Assembly (NCBI RefSeq): GCF_020283565.1
Contig: NC_060063.1
Location: forward strand, 1 to 64,000
Reading direction: 5' to 3'
Source: Trifolium pratense
Lineage: Eukaryota > Streptophyta > Magnoliopsida > Fabales > Fabaceae
DNA length: 64,000 nt
Shown: positions 13,490 through 25,600 of the stretch, one piece after another
Position numbering within the stretch: position 1 is the stretch's first letter
How the letters are laid out: each line of letters starts with the position of its first letter
Notes under the pieces: model-generated
Databases searched by the model: none
Seen by the model: only the letters and a program-made list of their open reading frames with translations
Told to the model about the DNA's origin: nothing
Translations under genes and position numbers: made by a program

Positions 13490-16400
13490 TTAAAATTTAC
13501 CTGAGAAAAGATAAGAATAGTTTTTCATCATTTCGGATTCTAACTCCCAAGTGAACTCGCCATCCGGTGACTGAGCCCATTGAACCTTAACTATTGGAAT
13601 TGTCTTGTTCCGAAGAGTCTTAACATCACGGTCTACAATGCGAACGGGGTTGGGCTGATACGTTAAATCTGGTTTCAAGTCTATGGTTTCCAATTCTACT
13701 GGCTGGAACGGATCTGGAATGAATTTCCTGAGTTGAGACACATGGAATACATCATGCATCCCTGACATAGATGGAGGCAATGCTAACTGATAGGCCACAG
13801 GACCGACACGCCTAAGGATCTGATATGGTCCAATGTACCTTGGACAAAGCTTCTTAGTTTTGAAAACACCGCGCAAACCCAATTTAGGCGTTACGCGTAA
13901 GAAAACATGGTCACCCTCATTGAACTCTAAAGGTCTCCTTCTGTGATCAGCATAACTCTTTTGTCTACTCTGAGCAATTTTCATATTCTCCTTGACTGAT
14001 TTGATCTTCAAAGTAGTCTCTTGAATAATATCCGGTCCTAACAGTCCTTTATCACCTACTTCCGTCCAACACAACGGTGTCCGGCATTTTCTTCCATAAA
14101 GAGCTTCATATGGTGCCATTCCGATACTAGCATGATAACTGTTGTTGTATGCAAACTCAATGAGATGCAAATGTTTACTCCAAGTACCACCGTCCTCTAA
14201 AACACAAGCTCGGAGCATATCTTCCAAGGTCTGAATTGTTCTTTCCGATTGACCATCTGTCTGAGGATGATACGAAGTACTCATCTTAAGTCGTGTCCCC
14301 AATGCTCTTTGGAAAGCATGCCAAAAGTGTGAAGTGAAGATGGGATCTCTATCTGATACAATACTGAGTGGCACACCATGCAGCTTCACAATTTCCTCTA
14401 TGAAAAGTTCTGCATACTGTGGAGCCTTATAGGTTGATTTCACTGCAATGAAGTGGGCTGACTTCGTTAAACGATCCACAATTACCCAAATTGAATCTTG
14501 TCCCTTTTGATTGCGGGGTAGTCCGCTCACAAAATCCATAGTAATGTGTTCCCACTTCCATTCGGGTATCTCTAAAGGTTGCAATGGACCGGCTGGTTTT
14601 TGGTGTTCAATCTTAACTTGTTGACATACGATACATCTTGACACAAACTCCGCAATTTCTGCCTTCATGTTTGGCCACCAGTAATTCTTCCTCAAATCAT
14701 GATACATTTTGGTGGAACCGGGGTGAATTGAAAATCCGCTCTTATGTGCTTCTTCTAAAATTAATCTCTTTAATTCAACATCATTAGGCACACAAATTCT
14801 TCCTTCAAACTGAATTATACCGTCTTCAGATACGGTGAACTCTGGTTTACCAATTCTATTTTGCAAGTTCATATCAAACGCTTGTGCACGGCCTATCATA
14901 GATCGTAGATCACATGATAACTCAATTCTATTCAGCCTAACTCCATTCTTCTGGTAAGTGACATTCAAATCAAGGTCTCTAAATTTCTCGTATAATCCAC
15001 ACCGATGCATTAATAACTCTGACGCATACAGTGCCTTTCTACTCAAAGCATCAGCTACCACATTTGCTTTTCCCGGGTGATAGTTCAATTCAAAATCAAA
15101 GTCCTTCAAGTATTCCATCCACCTTCGTTGTCTCATATTTAATTCTTTTTGATCAAACAAATATCTCAAACTCTTGTGGTCGCTGTACAAGTCAAACTGC
15201 ACACCATATAAATGATGTCTCCAGATTTTCAATGCGAAAATAATGGCTGCAAGTTCCAGGTCATGGGTGGGGTAATTCTCTTCATGTGGTTTCAACTGTC
15301 TTGATGCATACGCCACTACTGCACCATCTTGCATAAGCACGCATCCCAGTCCTTTATTTGAAGCATCACAGTACACGACATACTTCTTGTTTGGATCTGG
15401 AATAACTAACACCGGTGCACTGGTCAATTTCTTTTTCAACATGTTGAAACTTTGTTCACATGCTGCATCCCAATCAAACGAAACTCCTTTTCTAGTTAGA
15501 CGTGTTAAGGGCAACGCCATTTCCGAAAATCCCAAAATGAATCTTCGGTAATAACCTGCCAAGCCTAGAAAACTTCTAACTTCTGAAACATTTCTAGGTC
15601 TTTCCCAATTAAGCACTGCTTCCACTTTCGACTGATCCACTGACACACCTCCTTGAGATATGACATGGCCTAGGAATTTAACTTCCGTAAGCCAAAATTC
15701 ACATTTACTGAACTTAGCATAAAGTTGCTTCTCTCTTAGAATTTCTAGAACTATCCTTAGATGTTCAGCATGCTCCTGAGAATTTCTCGAATAGATTAGA
15801 ATATCATCGATGAAGATTACGACAAACTTGTCAAGATAAGGTTGGAAAATCCGATTCATATAGTCCATAAACACTGCTGGTGCGTTGGTCAAACCAAATG
15901 GCATGACTAGGAACTCGTAATGGCCATAACGGGTCCTGAAGGCAGTCTTTGACACATCAGAAGTCTTGATGCGAATTTGATGATATCCAGATCTAAGGTC
16001 AATTTTTGAAAAGATAGTGGCTCCTCTAAGTTGATCTAGCAAATCATCAATACGGGGTAAAGGATATTTGTTCTTAATCGTGACTTTATTGAGCTGGCGG
16101 TAATCAATGCACAACCGCATAGTGCCGTCTTTCTTCTTGACTAACAGAACCGGTGCACCCCATGGTGAAACACTAGGGCGAATGAAGTGTTTTTGAAGCA
16201 GTTCTTCTAACTGAGATTTTAACTCTCTGAGCTCTAAAGGAGACATTCTATAAGGTGCAATAGAGATAGGCTGAGATCCTGGAACAAGATCAATGGAGAA
16301 TTCAATTTCTCTTTCCGGTGGTAAACTAGTTACTTCATCCGGAAATACATCTAAATATTCATTGACAATAGGAATGTCGCTGGGACGTAAGTTAGGTTCT

Positions 16401-17914
16401 GGATTCATTGTGAACATGATACTAAAGCATTTATTCTCGGCAAAGAGATACCGAATCATCTGATGAGTGTTCTGCAGCAGAGCAGTAAGGGCTCTACTCT
16501 CTGCAGTGATGTCAATGGGGACATAAAGACTTTTCTCGGCACAACCGATGTACACAGTATTGGCAGAAAGCCAATCCATGCCTAAAACTATATCCATATC
16601 CTTGATAGGCAGACAAATTAGATCAACATAATAAATTTTCCCAGAAACGTTGACAGGACAGTTCTGACACACCCGCTTGGATGTAACTTTGCCACCAGTA
16701 GCGACAGCGACAGTCATTGGAGGAATTAAGGAGGTTGACGGTAATCCTAACCGTATAACGCAATCAACAGCAATAAAAGAATTTGTGGCTCCACAATCAA
16801 ACAACACAAAAACTTCGGACTGATCCAGCAAACATATATCAGTAATTAAGGCATTATTAGTTTTTGCGTTCTTACCATCAAGTGAATACACCCTTCCTTT
16901 GCTCTTGGTAGTCCCGCTGGCATCTCCTTGCTTTTGCAGTTTAGGACAATCACTCCTGTAATGTCCCGGCTGCTTACAATAAAAGCACACATCTTTTCCT
17001 TTCATGCATTCTCCGCTGTGAGGAATACCACAATCTGGACACTTCCTTGGAGATCGAGGAGAGTAATTCTGTTTGTTCTTACTTGGGGAACTCTTTGGCT
17101 TCAGATGCATGTTATACTTTTCAGAATCCTTCTTCTTTTGGGCAATCTCACCCCTTTCCCTTCTAATATCATTAAGACTTGCCTCAGCATGATAACTTTT
17201 CTGGATTAAATCACCAAGATTGGTAACTGGCTGCATGAACACATCATGTGCAATATCGGCCCGCAATCCAAAGCGATACTTCTTCATCTTCCACGCCTCC
17301 GTTGGCACATCATTACCATCAGCCACATAACGAACTAACTCATTGAACCTTGTAGTGTACTCAGCAACTGACATGCTTCCTTGTTTCAACTCGGTCAATT
17401 CTCGCTCCATTTGCAATTGATAGCTTTCGGGAATATAGTGGGATATGAATTGGCGTCTGAAATTTTCCCAATTCACTTCAGTTTGGCTTGACAACATGGA
17501 TGCTCGGGCGCCATCCCACCAATTGCAAGCAGCTCTGCGAAAAAATCTGGTCGCGAAAGTAACTTTCTCGGCTTCTGTGCATTCCATGGATTCAAGGATA
17601 CCACTCATTCTTTGAATCCATTCTCTTGCAGTGGCGGGAACATACTCTCCAATGAACTCAGGTGGATTCATGCGACAAAACTCTCTGAAAGCTGCACTTC
17701 CCATGTTCTGATTTTGTGCATTATTCATTTGTTGCTGGAACATCATCATCATCTCCTGATGTTGTTGGGCTTGCTGGGCTTGGAACTGCTGGTGTTGATG
17801 CATCATGTGTGCCCACATATTAGCATTCGCTTCTCCCTCATATTCATAAGTCTCTTCTTCCGCCACATTACGCCTCGGCCTTCCGCGTCCGCGTCCTCTT
17901 GGAGCTCCAAACAT
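13490..17914 (-). CDS. Ty3/gypsy Gag-Pol polyprotein with C-terminal chromodomain-like segment
   Basis: 1,474 codons, one frame, no stop. The ATG at 17914 follows the leader after the primer-binding site. Visible domains with approximate residues: Arg/Gly-rich N-terminus and Gln/Met-rich stretch (1-70); retrotransposon Gag (75-250); CCHC zinc knuckle [14 protein letters not shown] (about 307); aspartic protease with FDCGATNSF (about 374); reverse transcriptase from about 556 with FIDDILIYS (about 702); RNase H with YCDASNKG (about 849); integrase HHCC zinc finger (about 1058-1100) and catalytic D (MDFVSG), D (SDRDP) and E (SERT) near 1124, 1188 and 1224; and a C-terminal segment (about 1415-1474) with [14 protein letters not shown] and FTWELESEM resembling the chromodomain of Tekay-type elements. 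All catalytic residues I can check are present. The chromodomain may steer integration to silent chromatin, which fits the satellite location. Confidence 0.97.
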   Translation of the reverse strand: MFGAPRGRGRGRPRRNVAEEETYEYEGEANANMWAHMMHQHQQFQAQQAQQHQEMMMMFQQQMNNAQNQNMGSAAFREFCRMNPPEFIGEYVPATAREWIQRMSGILESMECTEAEKVTFATRFFRRAACNWWDGARASMLSSQTEVNWENFRRQFISHYIPESYQLQMERELTELKQGSMSVAEYTTRFNELVRYVADGNDVPTEAWKMKKYRFGLRADIAHDVFMQPVTNLGDLIQKSYHAEASLNDIRRERGEIAQKKKDSEKYNMHLKPKSSPSKNKQNYSPRSPRKCPDCGIPHSGECMKGKDVCFYCKQPGHYRSDCPKLQKQGDASGTTKSKGRVYSLDGKNAKTNNALITDICLLDQSEVFVLFDCGATNSFIAVDCVIRLGLPSTSLIPPMTVAVATGGKVTSKRVCQNCPVNVSGKIYYVDLICLPIKDMDIVLGMDWLSANTVYIGCAEKSLYVPIDITAESRALTALLQNTHQMIRYLFAENKCFSIMFTMNPEPNLRPSDIPIVNEYLDVFPDEVTSLPPEREIEFSIDLVPGSQPISIAPYRMSPLELRELKSQLEELLQKHFIRPSVSPWGAPVLLVKKKDGTMRLCIDYRQLNKVTIKNKYPLPRIDDLLDQLRGATIFSKIDLRSGYHQIRIKTSDVSKTAFRTRYGHYEFLVMPFGLTNAPAVFMDYMNRIFQPYLDKFVVIFIDDILIYSRNSQEHAEHLRIVLEILREKQLYAKFSKCEFWLTEVKFLGHVISQGGVSVDQSKVEAVLNWERPRNVSEVRSFLGLAGYYRRFILGFSEMALPLTRLTRKGVSFDWDAACEQSFNMLKKKLTSAPVLVIPDPNKKYVVYCDASNKGLGCVLMQDGAVVAYASRQLKPHEENYPTHDLELAAIIFALKIWRHHLYGVQFDLYSDHKSLRYLFDQKELNMRQRRWMEYLKDFDFELNYHPGKANVVADALSRKALYASELLMHRCGLYEKFRDLDLNVTYQKNGVRLNRIELSCDLRSMIGRAQAFDMNLQNRIGKPEFTVSEDGIIQFEGRICVPNDVELKRLILEEAHKSGFSIHPGSTKMYHDLRKNYWWPNMKAEIAEFVSRCIVCQQVKIEHQKPAGPLQPLEIPEWKWEHITMDFVSGLPRNQKGQDSIWVIVDRLTKSAHFIAVKSTYKAPQYAELFIEEIVKLHGVPLSIVSDRDPIFTSHFWHAFQRALGTRLKMSTSYHPQTDGQSERTIQTLEDMLRACVLEDGGTWSKHLHLIEFAYNNSYHASIGMAPYEALYGRKCRTPLCWTEVGDKGLLGPDIIQETTLKIKSVKENMKIAQSRQKSYADHRRRPLEFNEGDHVFLRVTPKLGLRGVFKTKKLCPRYIGPYQILRRVGPVAYQLALPPSMSGMHDVFHVSQLRKFIPDPFQPVELETIDLKPDLTYQPNPVRIVDRDVKTLRNKTIPIVKVQWAQSPDGEFTWELESEMMKNYSYLFSGKF

Positions 17915-18055
17915 AGTACTCTAACTGTCATAATCAAATCGAGTTAGCTAGGCTCAAAGTGATATAACATCTAGAATAAACGTGAGGAAATCCAATAGTC
18001 CACACTAGATTGATATTGTATTCTTAATAACCAAAGGCACAGTCTGAATCGACCT

Positions 18056-18067
18056 GCTCTGATACCA
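18056..18067 (-). other. Primer-binding site, initiator-Met tRNA
   Basis: On the minus strand TGGTATCAGAGC lies two bases inside the 5' LTR. It matches the 3' end complement of plant initiator methionine tRNA, the standard primer of chromoviruses, and primes minus-strand DNA synthesis. Confidence 0.9.
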
Positions 18068-18069
18068 AT

Positions 18070-19659
18070 TATAACATCCCAAGTTAAATATCTAGAATAT
18101 AACAGGTTTGTACATAATTAATACTTGGTACATTAAGTTTACAATTCCTGACATAATTAAGGTGGCACACACAGGTGCTAAAACAAAAGTTCAGACATAA
18201 GAACAAAGTCTTATACAGTACATGCCATGATCAAAATACATGATAGAAGTACAAAAAAAGCATCTAAACATAATTCATCCAGCTGCAGCAGCTACTCCAT
18301 AGCCTGCTTACCATGTGATTTCTGCTTATCTGAAAAAAATTAATAAGCGTGGGATGAGACTACTAAGCCTCAGTGAGTTCTACTACCCAACTAACGGTGA
18401 CTACACCGGTGTACCTGAATGTCAGTCCATAGCATAATTTTCATAACATAATTCATAACATAGCATAAAATCATAAATGTGTATCACAATTTATCATCTT
18501 GTTCATTTTAACATAACTAAGACACTCTGAGGTGAGCCATTCTCAGAGGCCTGACATATCCGTCGTCGATGATTATACGCATCGGCACGGCATGAAGCTC
18601 ACAATTATAACATGATTGGATTCATCGAATCCCATAACGTGGTACAAAAGTATCCACCATGATTGACTGACTAACTAAACTGTCCTGAGTTTTTATCCTG
18701 CCCATGATTCCCTTCCGGGGCATAACTAACATATTCTAATTTCTTGATTATCGTATACTTAACGTGTAATTAACATTGTAATTATGTATTTTACTTGCAG
18801 TAGTCACATAAAATAGCTAGAAGGCTTAGGGATTCAAAAAGAGTGAGATTGTTGTGTTTTAAAAAATTCTGCAGGTACTGACCTGCTACTTTGTTTTCAT
18901 ATTTTTCACCAAATTTTTGCAGCAACTCTCACCACAATCCTTTTTCCTACTAGCCATGAATATTACAGCATATAATACATATTTAAAATGGAGAGAAGCT
19001 TTGGGATTAAGCTCCTCTCATACACAATTTGATCCTAAACTTATGTTGGCATACAAAGTTCATAATTTGGGGCAATTAACTAACTAAACTTAAGAACCCA
19101 CCTGATAAATGGAGCTTAATCCTAGCCTTGAAACTTGGTTACAGATCTGAAATGAGAGCTTCAGCTCCCTCTTGAGCTTTGGTCTTCAATTCCACTTCCT
19201 AAATCACCACATAAAAACAAATAAGCCCCATTTCATTACATGTATGTAAAGGTCATAATTTGGGTCTTTAGAGAATGAATGAACAGTGCACGAATCCAAG
19301 AGATTGAAATTGAATTTGGAACACATGAACTTACCACTAGTGAGATTGGAGCTTGAGGAATTTAAAACACTACATACATGTGAGTTTTATGAGGAAGTTT
19401 AGAGAGATTGAGATGGTTGGGTGTTGTTGTTAAACGAGAGAGATGAGATGAGAGAAGGGAGTATTCTGATTATGCAGGAAAAGAAAAATGAAAGTGAACT
19501 AAGGGGTTTGGTACCTTAGTAATAGCGTGGGGTCCACTATAGGTTATCTCATTGGTTACACTTGGTCTTTATTTTCTAGTATTTGGTCATGCCATAATAT
19601 GATACTCATAATATCTCTAATTGATACATAATACTCATAAAGAAAATGTGGATGTTACA
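18070..19659 (-). repeat. 5' LTR of the Ty3 chromovirus
   Basis: 1,590 bp, the promoter-bearing LTR for the minus-strand element. It is identical to the 3' LTR, including the terminal TA at its inner end, so the odd terminus was inherited through reverse transcription and is not a late mutation in one copy. Confidence 0.96.
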
Positions 19660-20979
19660 ATATGTCCCTTTAATGGATTTTCCGTCAATTATAAGCATTT
19701 TATTTAAGAAAACGAGGTTATGAATTTTCAATGTCACTTAAAACTATAGAAATGAAACTTTTTTGAGGTTAGGCATTATGGATAGTATATGAATGAACAC
19801 CGTGTAACTTCTTGCATTTTCGGTCAATTATACCAATTTCTATAAAAAAATTTTGAGAATTTCCAATATCACTTAAAACATAAGAAATCAAAACTTTTTT
19901 GGTTACTTACCTCAATTTTAATTTCGAGTTAGAACTTAAATTTTTTTTCAAGTTTTATGATATGTTGCTAAATTTTTTAACGTTTTCAAACTTGCGTCAA
20001 TATATTTTTAAGATTTTTGATGTGTGCTTATTATTTTTCAAAACATACAACTATATCCCTCATTTTTCAAATATTTTGAGTTATTTTCGTGAAAGTTTAC
20101 AACATGCATGAAGTTACACTTTATTCATTTATATACTACCTATAAGCATTTATTTTTGAGAGTTTTAATATTTAGAAATATAAGAAAAATTTTGTGTTTG
20201 TAAGAATTTGGTTTCAAATCTTTAAAAGTTCAAAACTTTAGATTTAAAATAGTCTTTTTTATCGAAACATTTTAAGGTGGTAACCTTTGTGTATAAAATT
20301 TTCAAAGTTCATATTTTATATGTCCACCTTTGTATATCAAAATTTTCAACGTTTATATTTTATATGTCCCTTTAATGGATTTTCCGTCAATTATAAGCAT
20401 TTTATTTAAGAAAACGAGGTTATGAATTTTCAATGTCACTTAAAACTATAGAAATGAAACTTTTTTGAGGTTAGGCATTATGGATAGTATATGAATGAAC
20501 ACCGTGTAACTTCTTGCATTTTCGGTCAATTATACCAATTTCTATAAAAAAATTTTGAGAATTTCCAATATCACTTAAAACATAAGAAATCAAAACTTTT
20601 TTGGTTACTTACCTCAATTTTAATTTCGAGTTAGAACTTAAATTTTTTTTCAAGTTTTATGATATGTTGCTAAATTTTTTAACGTTTTCAAACTTGCGTC
20701 AATATATTTTTAAGATTTTTGATGTGTGCTTATTATTTTTCAAAACATACAACTATATCCCTCATTTTTCAAATATTTTGAGTTATTTTCGTGAAAGTTT
20801 ACAACATGCATGAAGTTACACTTTATTCATTTATATACTACCTATAAGCATTTATTTGAGAGTTTTAATATTTAGAAATATAAGAAAAATTTTGTGTTTG
20901 TAAGAATTTGGTTTCAAATCTTTAAAAGTTCAAAACTTTAGATTTAAAATAGTCTTTTTTATTGAAACATTTTAAGGTG

Positions 20980-23900
20980 GTAACCTTTGTGTTTAAAATT
21001 TTCAAAGTTCATATTTTATTTGTCCACCTTTGTGTATCAAACTTTTCACCGTTTATATTTCACATGTCCCTTTAATGGATTTTTCGCCAATTATAAGCAT
21101 TTTATTTAAGAAAACGAGGTTATTAATTTTCAATGTCACTTAAAACTATAGAAATCAAACTTTTTTGAGGTTAGACATTATGGATAGTATATGAGTGAAC
21201 ACCGTGTAAGTTCTTGTATTTTTGGTCAATTATACCAATTTCAATTAATTGTTTTTTTGAATTTTCAATATCACTTAAAACATAAGAAATCAAAACTTCT
21301 TTGGTAACTTACCACAATTTAAATTTCAAGTTAGAACTTAAAATCTTTTTCTAGTTTTATGATATGTTGCTCAATTTTTTCCCGTTTTCAAATTTGCATC
21401 AATATGATTTTAAAAAATTAGATGTGTGCGTAATAGATTTCAAAACTTCCAACTAGATCCCTCATTTTTAAAACTTTTTGACTTATTTTCGTGAAAGTTT
21501 ACAACATGCATGAAGTTACACTTTATTGATACATATATTACCTATAAGCATTTATTTTTTAAAGTTTTAATATTTAGAAATAGGAGAAAAATTTTGTGTT
21601 TGTTAGAATTTTGATTCAAATATTTAAAAGTTCAAAACTTTAGACTTAAAATAGTCTTTTTTTATCGAAACATTTTGAGTTGGTAACCTTTGTGTTTAAA
21701 ATTTTTCAACGTTTATATTTTATATGTCCCTTTAATGGATTTTCCGTCAATTATAAGCATTTTATTTAAGAAAACGAGGTTATTAATTTTCAATGTCACT
21801 TAAAACTATAGAAATGAAACTTTTTTGCGGTTAGGCATTATTGATAGTAAATGAGTGAACACCGTGTAACTTCTTGCATTTTCAGTCAATTATACAAATT
21901 TCAATTAAATTTTTTTGAGAATTTCCAATATCACTTAAAACATAAGAAATCAAAACTTTTTTTGGTTACTTACCACGATTTGAATTTCGAGTTAGAACTA
22001 AAAATCTTTTTCAAGTTTTATGATAAGTTGCTAAATTTTTTAACGTTTTCAAACTTGCATCAATATATTTTTAAAATTTTTGATGTGTGCATATTAGTTT
22101 TCAAAACTTACAACTATATCCCTCATTTTTCAAATATATTGAGTTATTTTCGTGAAAGTTTACAACATGCATGAAGTTACACTTTATTCATTTATATCCT
22201 ACCTATAAGCATTTATTTTTGAGAGTTTTAATATTTAGAAATAGAAGAAAAATTTTGTGTTTGTAAGAATTTGGTTTCAAATCTTTAAAAGTTCAAAACT
22301 TTAGATTTAAAATAGTCTTTTTTATCGAAACATTTTAAGGTGGTAACCTTTGTGTTTAAAATTTTCAAAGTTCATATTTTATATGTCCACCTTTGTGTAT
22401 CAAACTTTTCACCGTTTATATTTCATATGTCCCTTTAATGGATTTTCCGTCAATTATAAGCATTTTATTTAAGAAAACGAGGTTATGAATTTTCAATGTC
22501 ACTTAAAACTATAGAAATGAAACTTTTTTGAGGTTAGGCATTATGGATAGTATATGAATGAACACCGTGTAACTTCTTGCATTTTCGGTCAATTATACCA
22601 ATTTCTATAAAAAAAATTTGAGAATTTCCAATATCACTTAAAACATAAGAAATCAAAACTTTTTTGGTTACTTACCTCAATTTTAATTTCGAGTTAGAAC
22701 TTAAATTTTTTTTCAAGTTTTATGATATGTTGCTAAATTTTTTAACGTTTTCAAACTTGCGTCAATATATTTTTAAGATTTTTGATGTGTGCTTATTATT
22801 TTTCAAAACATACAACTATATCCCTCATTTTTCAAATATTTTGAGTTATTTTCGTGAAAATTTACAACATGCATGAAGTTACACTTTATTCATTTATATA
22901 CTACCTATAAGCATTTATTTTTGAGAGTTTTAATATTTAGAAATATAAGAAAAATTTTGTGTTTGTAAGAATTTGGTTTCAAATCTTTAAAAGTTCAAAA
23001 CTTTAGATTTAAAATAGTCTTTTTTATCGAAACATTTTAAGGTGGTAACCTTTGTGTTTAAAATTTTCAAAGTTCATATTTTATATGTCCACCTTTGTGT
23101 ATCAAACTTTTCACCGTTTATATTTCATATGTCCCTTTAATGGATTTTTCGCCAATTATAAGCATTTTATTTAAGAAAACGAGGTTATTAATTTTCAATG
23201 TCACTTAAAACTATAGAAATCAAACTTTTTTGAGGTTATACATTATGGATAGTATATGAGTGAACACCGTGTAACTTCTTGCATTTTTGGTCAATTATAC
23301 CAATTTCAATTAATTGTTTTTTTGAATTTCCAATATCACTTAAAACATAAGAAATCAAAACTTCTTTGGTAACTTACCACAATTTAAATTTCAAGTTAGA
23401 ACTTAAAATCTTTTTCTAGTTTTATGATATGTTGCTCAATTTTTTCCCGTTTTCAAATTTGCATCAATATGATTTTAAAAAATTAGATGTGTGCGTAATA
23501 GATTTCAAAACTTCCAACTAGATCCCTCATTTTTAAAACTTTTTGACTTATTTTCGTGAAAGTTTACAACATGCATGAAGTTACACTTTATTGATACATA
23601 TATTACCTATAAGCATTTATTTTTTAAAGTTTTAATATTTAGAAATAGGAGAAAAATTTTGTGTTTGTTAGAATTTTGATTCAAATATTTAAAAGTTCAA
23701 AACTTTAGACTTAAAATAGTCTTTTTTTATCGAAACATTTTGAGTTGGTAACCTTTGTGTTTAAAATTTTTCAACGTTTATATTTTATATGTCCCTTTAA
23801 TGGATTTTCCGTCAATTATAAGCATTTTATTTAAGAAAACGAGGTTATGAATTTTCAATGTCACTTAAAACTATAGAAATGAAACTTTTTTGCGGTTAGG

Positions 23901-25600
23901 CATTATTGATAGTAAATGAGTGAACACCGTGTAACTTCTTGCATTTTCAGTCAATTATACCAATTTCAATTAAATTTTTTTGAGAATTTCCAATATCACT
24001 TAAAACATAAGAAATCAAAACTTTTTTTGGTTACTTACCACGATTTGAATTTCGAGTTAGAACTAAAAATCTTTTTCAAGTTTTATGATAAGTTGCTAAA
24101 TTTTTTAACGTTTTCAAACTTGCATCAATATATTTTTAAAATTTTTGATGTGTGCATATTAGTTTTCAAAACTTACAACTATATCCCTCATTTTTCAAAT
24201 ATATTGAGTTATTTTCGTGAAAGTTTACAACATGCATGAAGTTACACTTTACTCATTTATATCCTACCTATAAGCATTTATTTTTGAGAGTTTTAATATT
24301 TAGAAATAGAAGAAAAATTTTGTGTTTGTAAGAATTTGGTTTCAAATCTTTAAAAGTTCAAAACTTTAGATTTAAAATAGTCTTTTTTATCGAAACATTT
24401 TAAGGTGGTAACCTTTGTGTTTAAAATTTTCAAAGTTCATATTTTATATGTCCACCTTTGTGTATCAAAATTTTCAACGTTTATATTTTATATGTCCCTT
24501 TAATGGATTTTCCGTCAATTATAAGCATTTTATTTAAGAAAACGAGGTTATGAATTTTCAATGTCACTTAAAACTATAGAAATGAAACTTTTTTGAGGTT
24601 AGGCATTATGGATAGTATATGAATGAACACCGTGTAACTTCTTGCATTTTCGGTCAATTATACCAATTTCTATAAAAAAATTTTGAGAATTTCCAATATC
24701 ACTTAAAACATAAGAAATCAAAACTTTTTTGGTTACTTACCTCAATTTTAATTTCGAGTTAGAACTTAAATTTTTTTTCAAGTTTTATGATATGTTGCTA
24801 AATTTTTTAACGTTTTCAAACTTGCGTCAATATATTTTTAAGATTTTTGATGTGTGCTTATTATTTTTCAAAACATACAACTATATCCCTCATTTTTCAA
24901 ATATTTTGAGTTATTTTCGTGAAAGTTTACAACATGCATGAAGTTACACTTTATTCATTTATATACTACCTATAAGCATTTATTTTTGAGAGTTTTAATA
25001 TTTAGAAATATAAGAAAAATTTTGTGTTTGTAAGAATTTGGTTTCAAATCTTTAAAAGTTCAAAACTTTAGATTTAAAATAGTCTTTTTTATCGAAACAT
25101 TTTAAGGTGGTAACCTTTGTGTATAAAATTTTCAAAGTTCATATTTTATATGTCCACCTTTGTATATCAAAATTTTCAACGTTTATATTTTATATGTCCC
25201 TTTAATGGATTTTCCGTCAATTATAAGCATTTTATTTAAGAAAACGAGGTTATGAATTTTCAATGTCACTTAAAACTATAGAAATGAAACTTTTTTGAGG
25301 TTAGGCATTATGGATAGTATATGAATGAACACCGTGTAACTTCTTGCATTTTCGGTCAATTATACCAATTTCTATAAATTTTTTTTGAGAATTTCCAATA
25401 TCACTTAAAACATAAGAAATCAAAACTTTTTTGGTTACTTACCTCAATTTTAATTTCGAGTTAGAACTTAAATTTTTTTTCAAGTTTTATGATATGTTGC
25501 TAAATTTTTTAACGTTTTCAAACTTGCGTCAATATATTTTTAAGATTTTTGATGTGTGCTTATTATTTTTCAAAACATACAACTATATCCCTCATTTTTC
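20980..25600 (+). repeat. 4,830-bp higher-order unit, copy 2 (empty site)
   Basis: Direct tandem neighbour of the preceding unit at an offset of 12,630 bp for the left part and 4,830 bp for the right part. It holds the uninterrupted version of the Ty3 target (TTTTATATGTCCC near 24,485-24,497). It diverges from copy 1 in an A/T run near 25,370 and is cut by a deletion junction near 25,615, where TTATTT runs into ACCTGTAAGC. Confidence 0.75.

Larger units (their letters stand above)
11865..19659 (-). mobile_element. Complete Ty3/gypsy chromovirus (Tekay/Del-like) inserted in the satellite
   Basis: Full-length element of 7,795 bp on the minus strand: LTR, initiator-Met primer-binding site, single gag-pol frame, polypurine tract, LTR. 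ATATG is duplicated on each side (11860-11864 and 19660-19664), and deleting the element plus one copy restores a normal monomer. The LTRs are identical in a line-by-line reading and the frame is unbroken, so insertion was recent and the copy may be competent. Domain order PR-RT-RNase H-IN and the chromodomain-like C-terminus place it among chromoviruses. Tekay/Del is my best clade guess from the zinc knuckle, frame layout and C-terminus. Confidence 0.96.
8350..20979 (+). repeat. 4,830-bp seven-monomer higher-order unit, copy 1 (split by Ty3 element)
   Basis: Once the 7,795-bp element and its 5-bp duplication are removed, this interval is 4,830 bp: monomer spacings 703, 660, 702, 703, 660, 702, 700. 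The same series follows directly as copy 2 at 20,980. The left part (8350-11864) matches 20980-24494, including shared private variants such as TTCTTGTATT. The right part (19665-20979) matches from 24495. Confidence 0.8.

Noticed and set aside
15031..17947. Plus-strand ORFs inside the chromovirus
   Set aside because: Shadow frames opposite the intact gag-pol; no recognisable domains.
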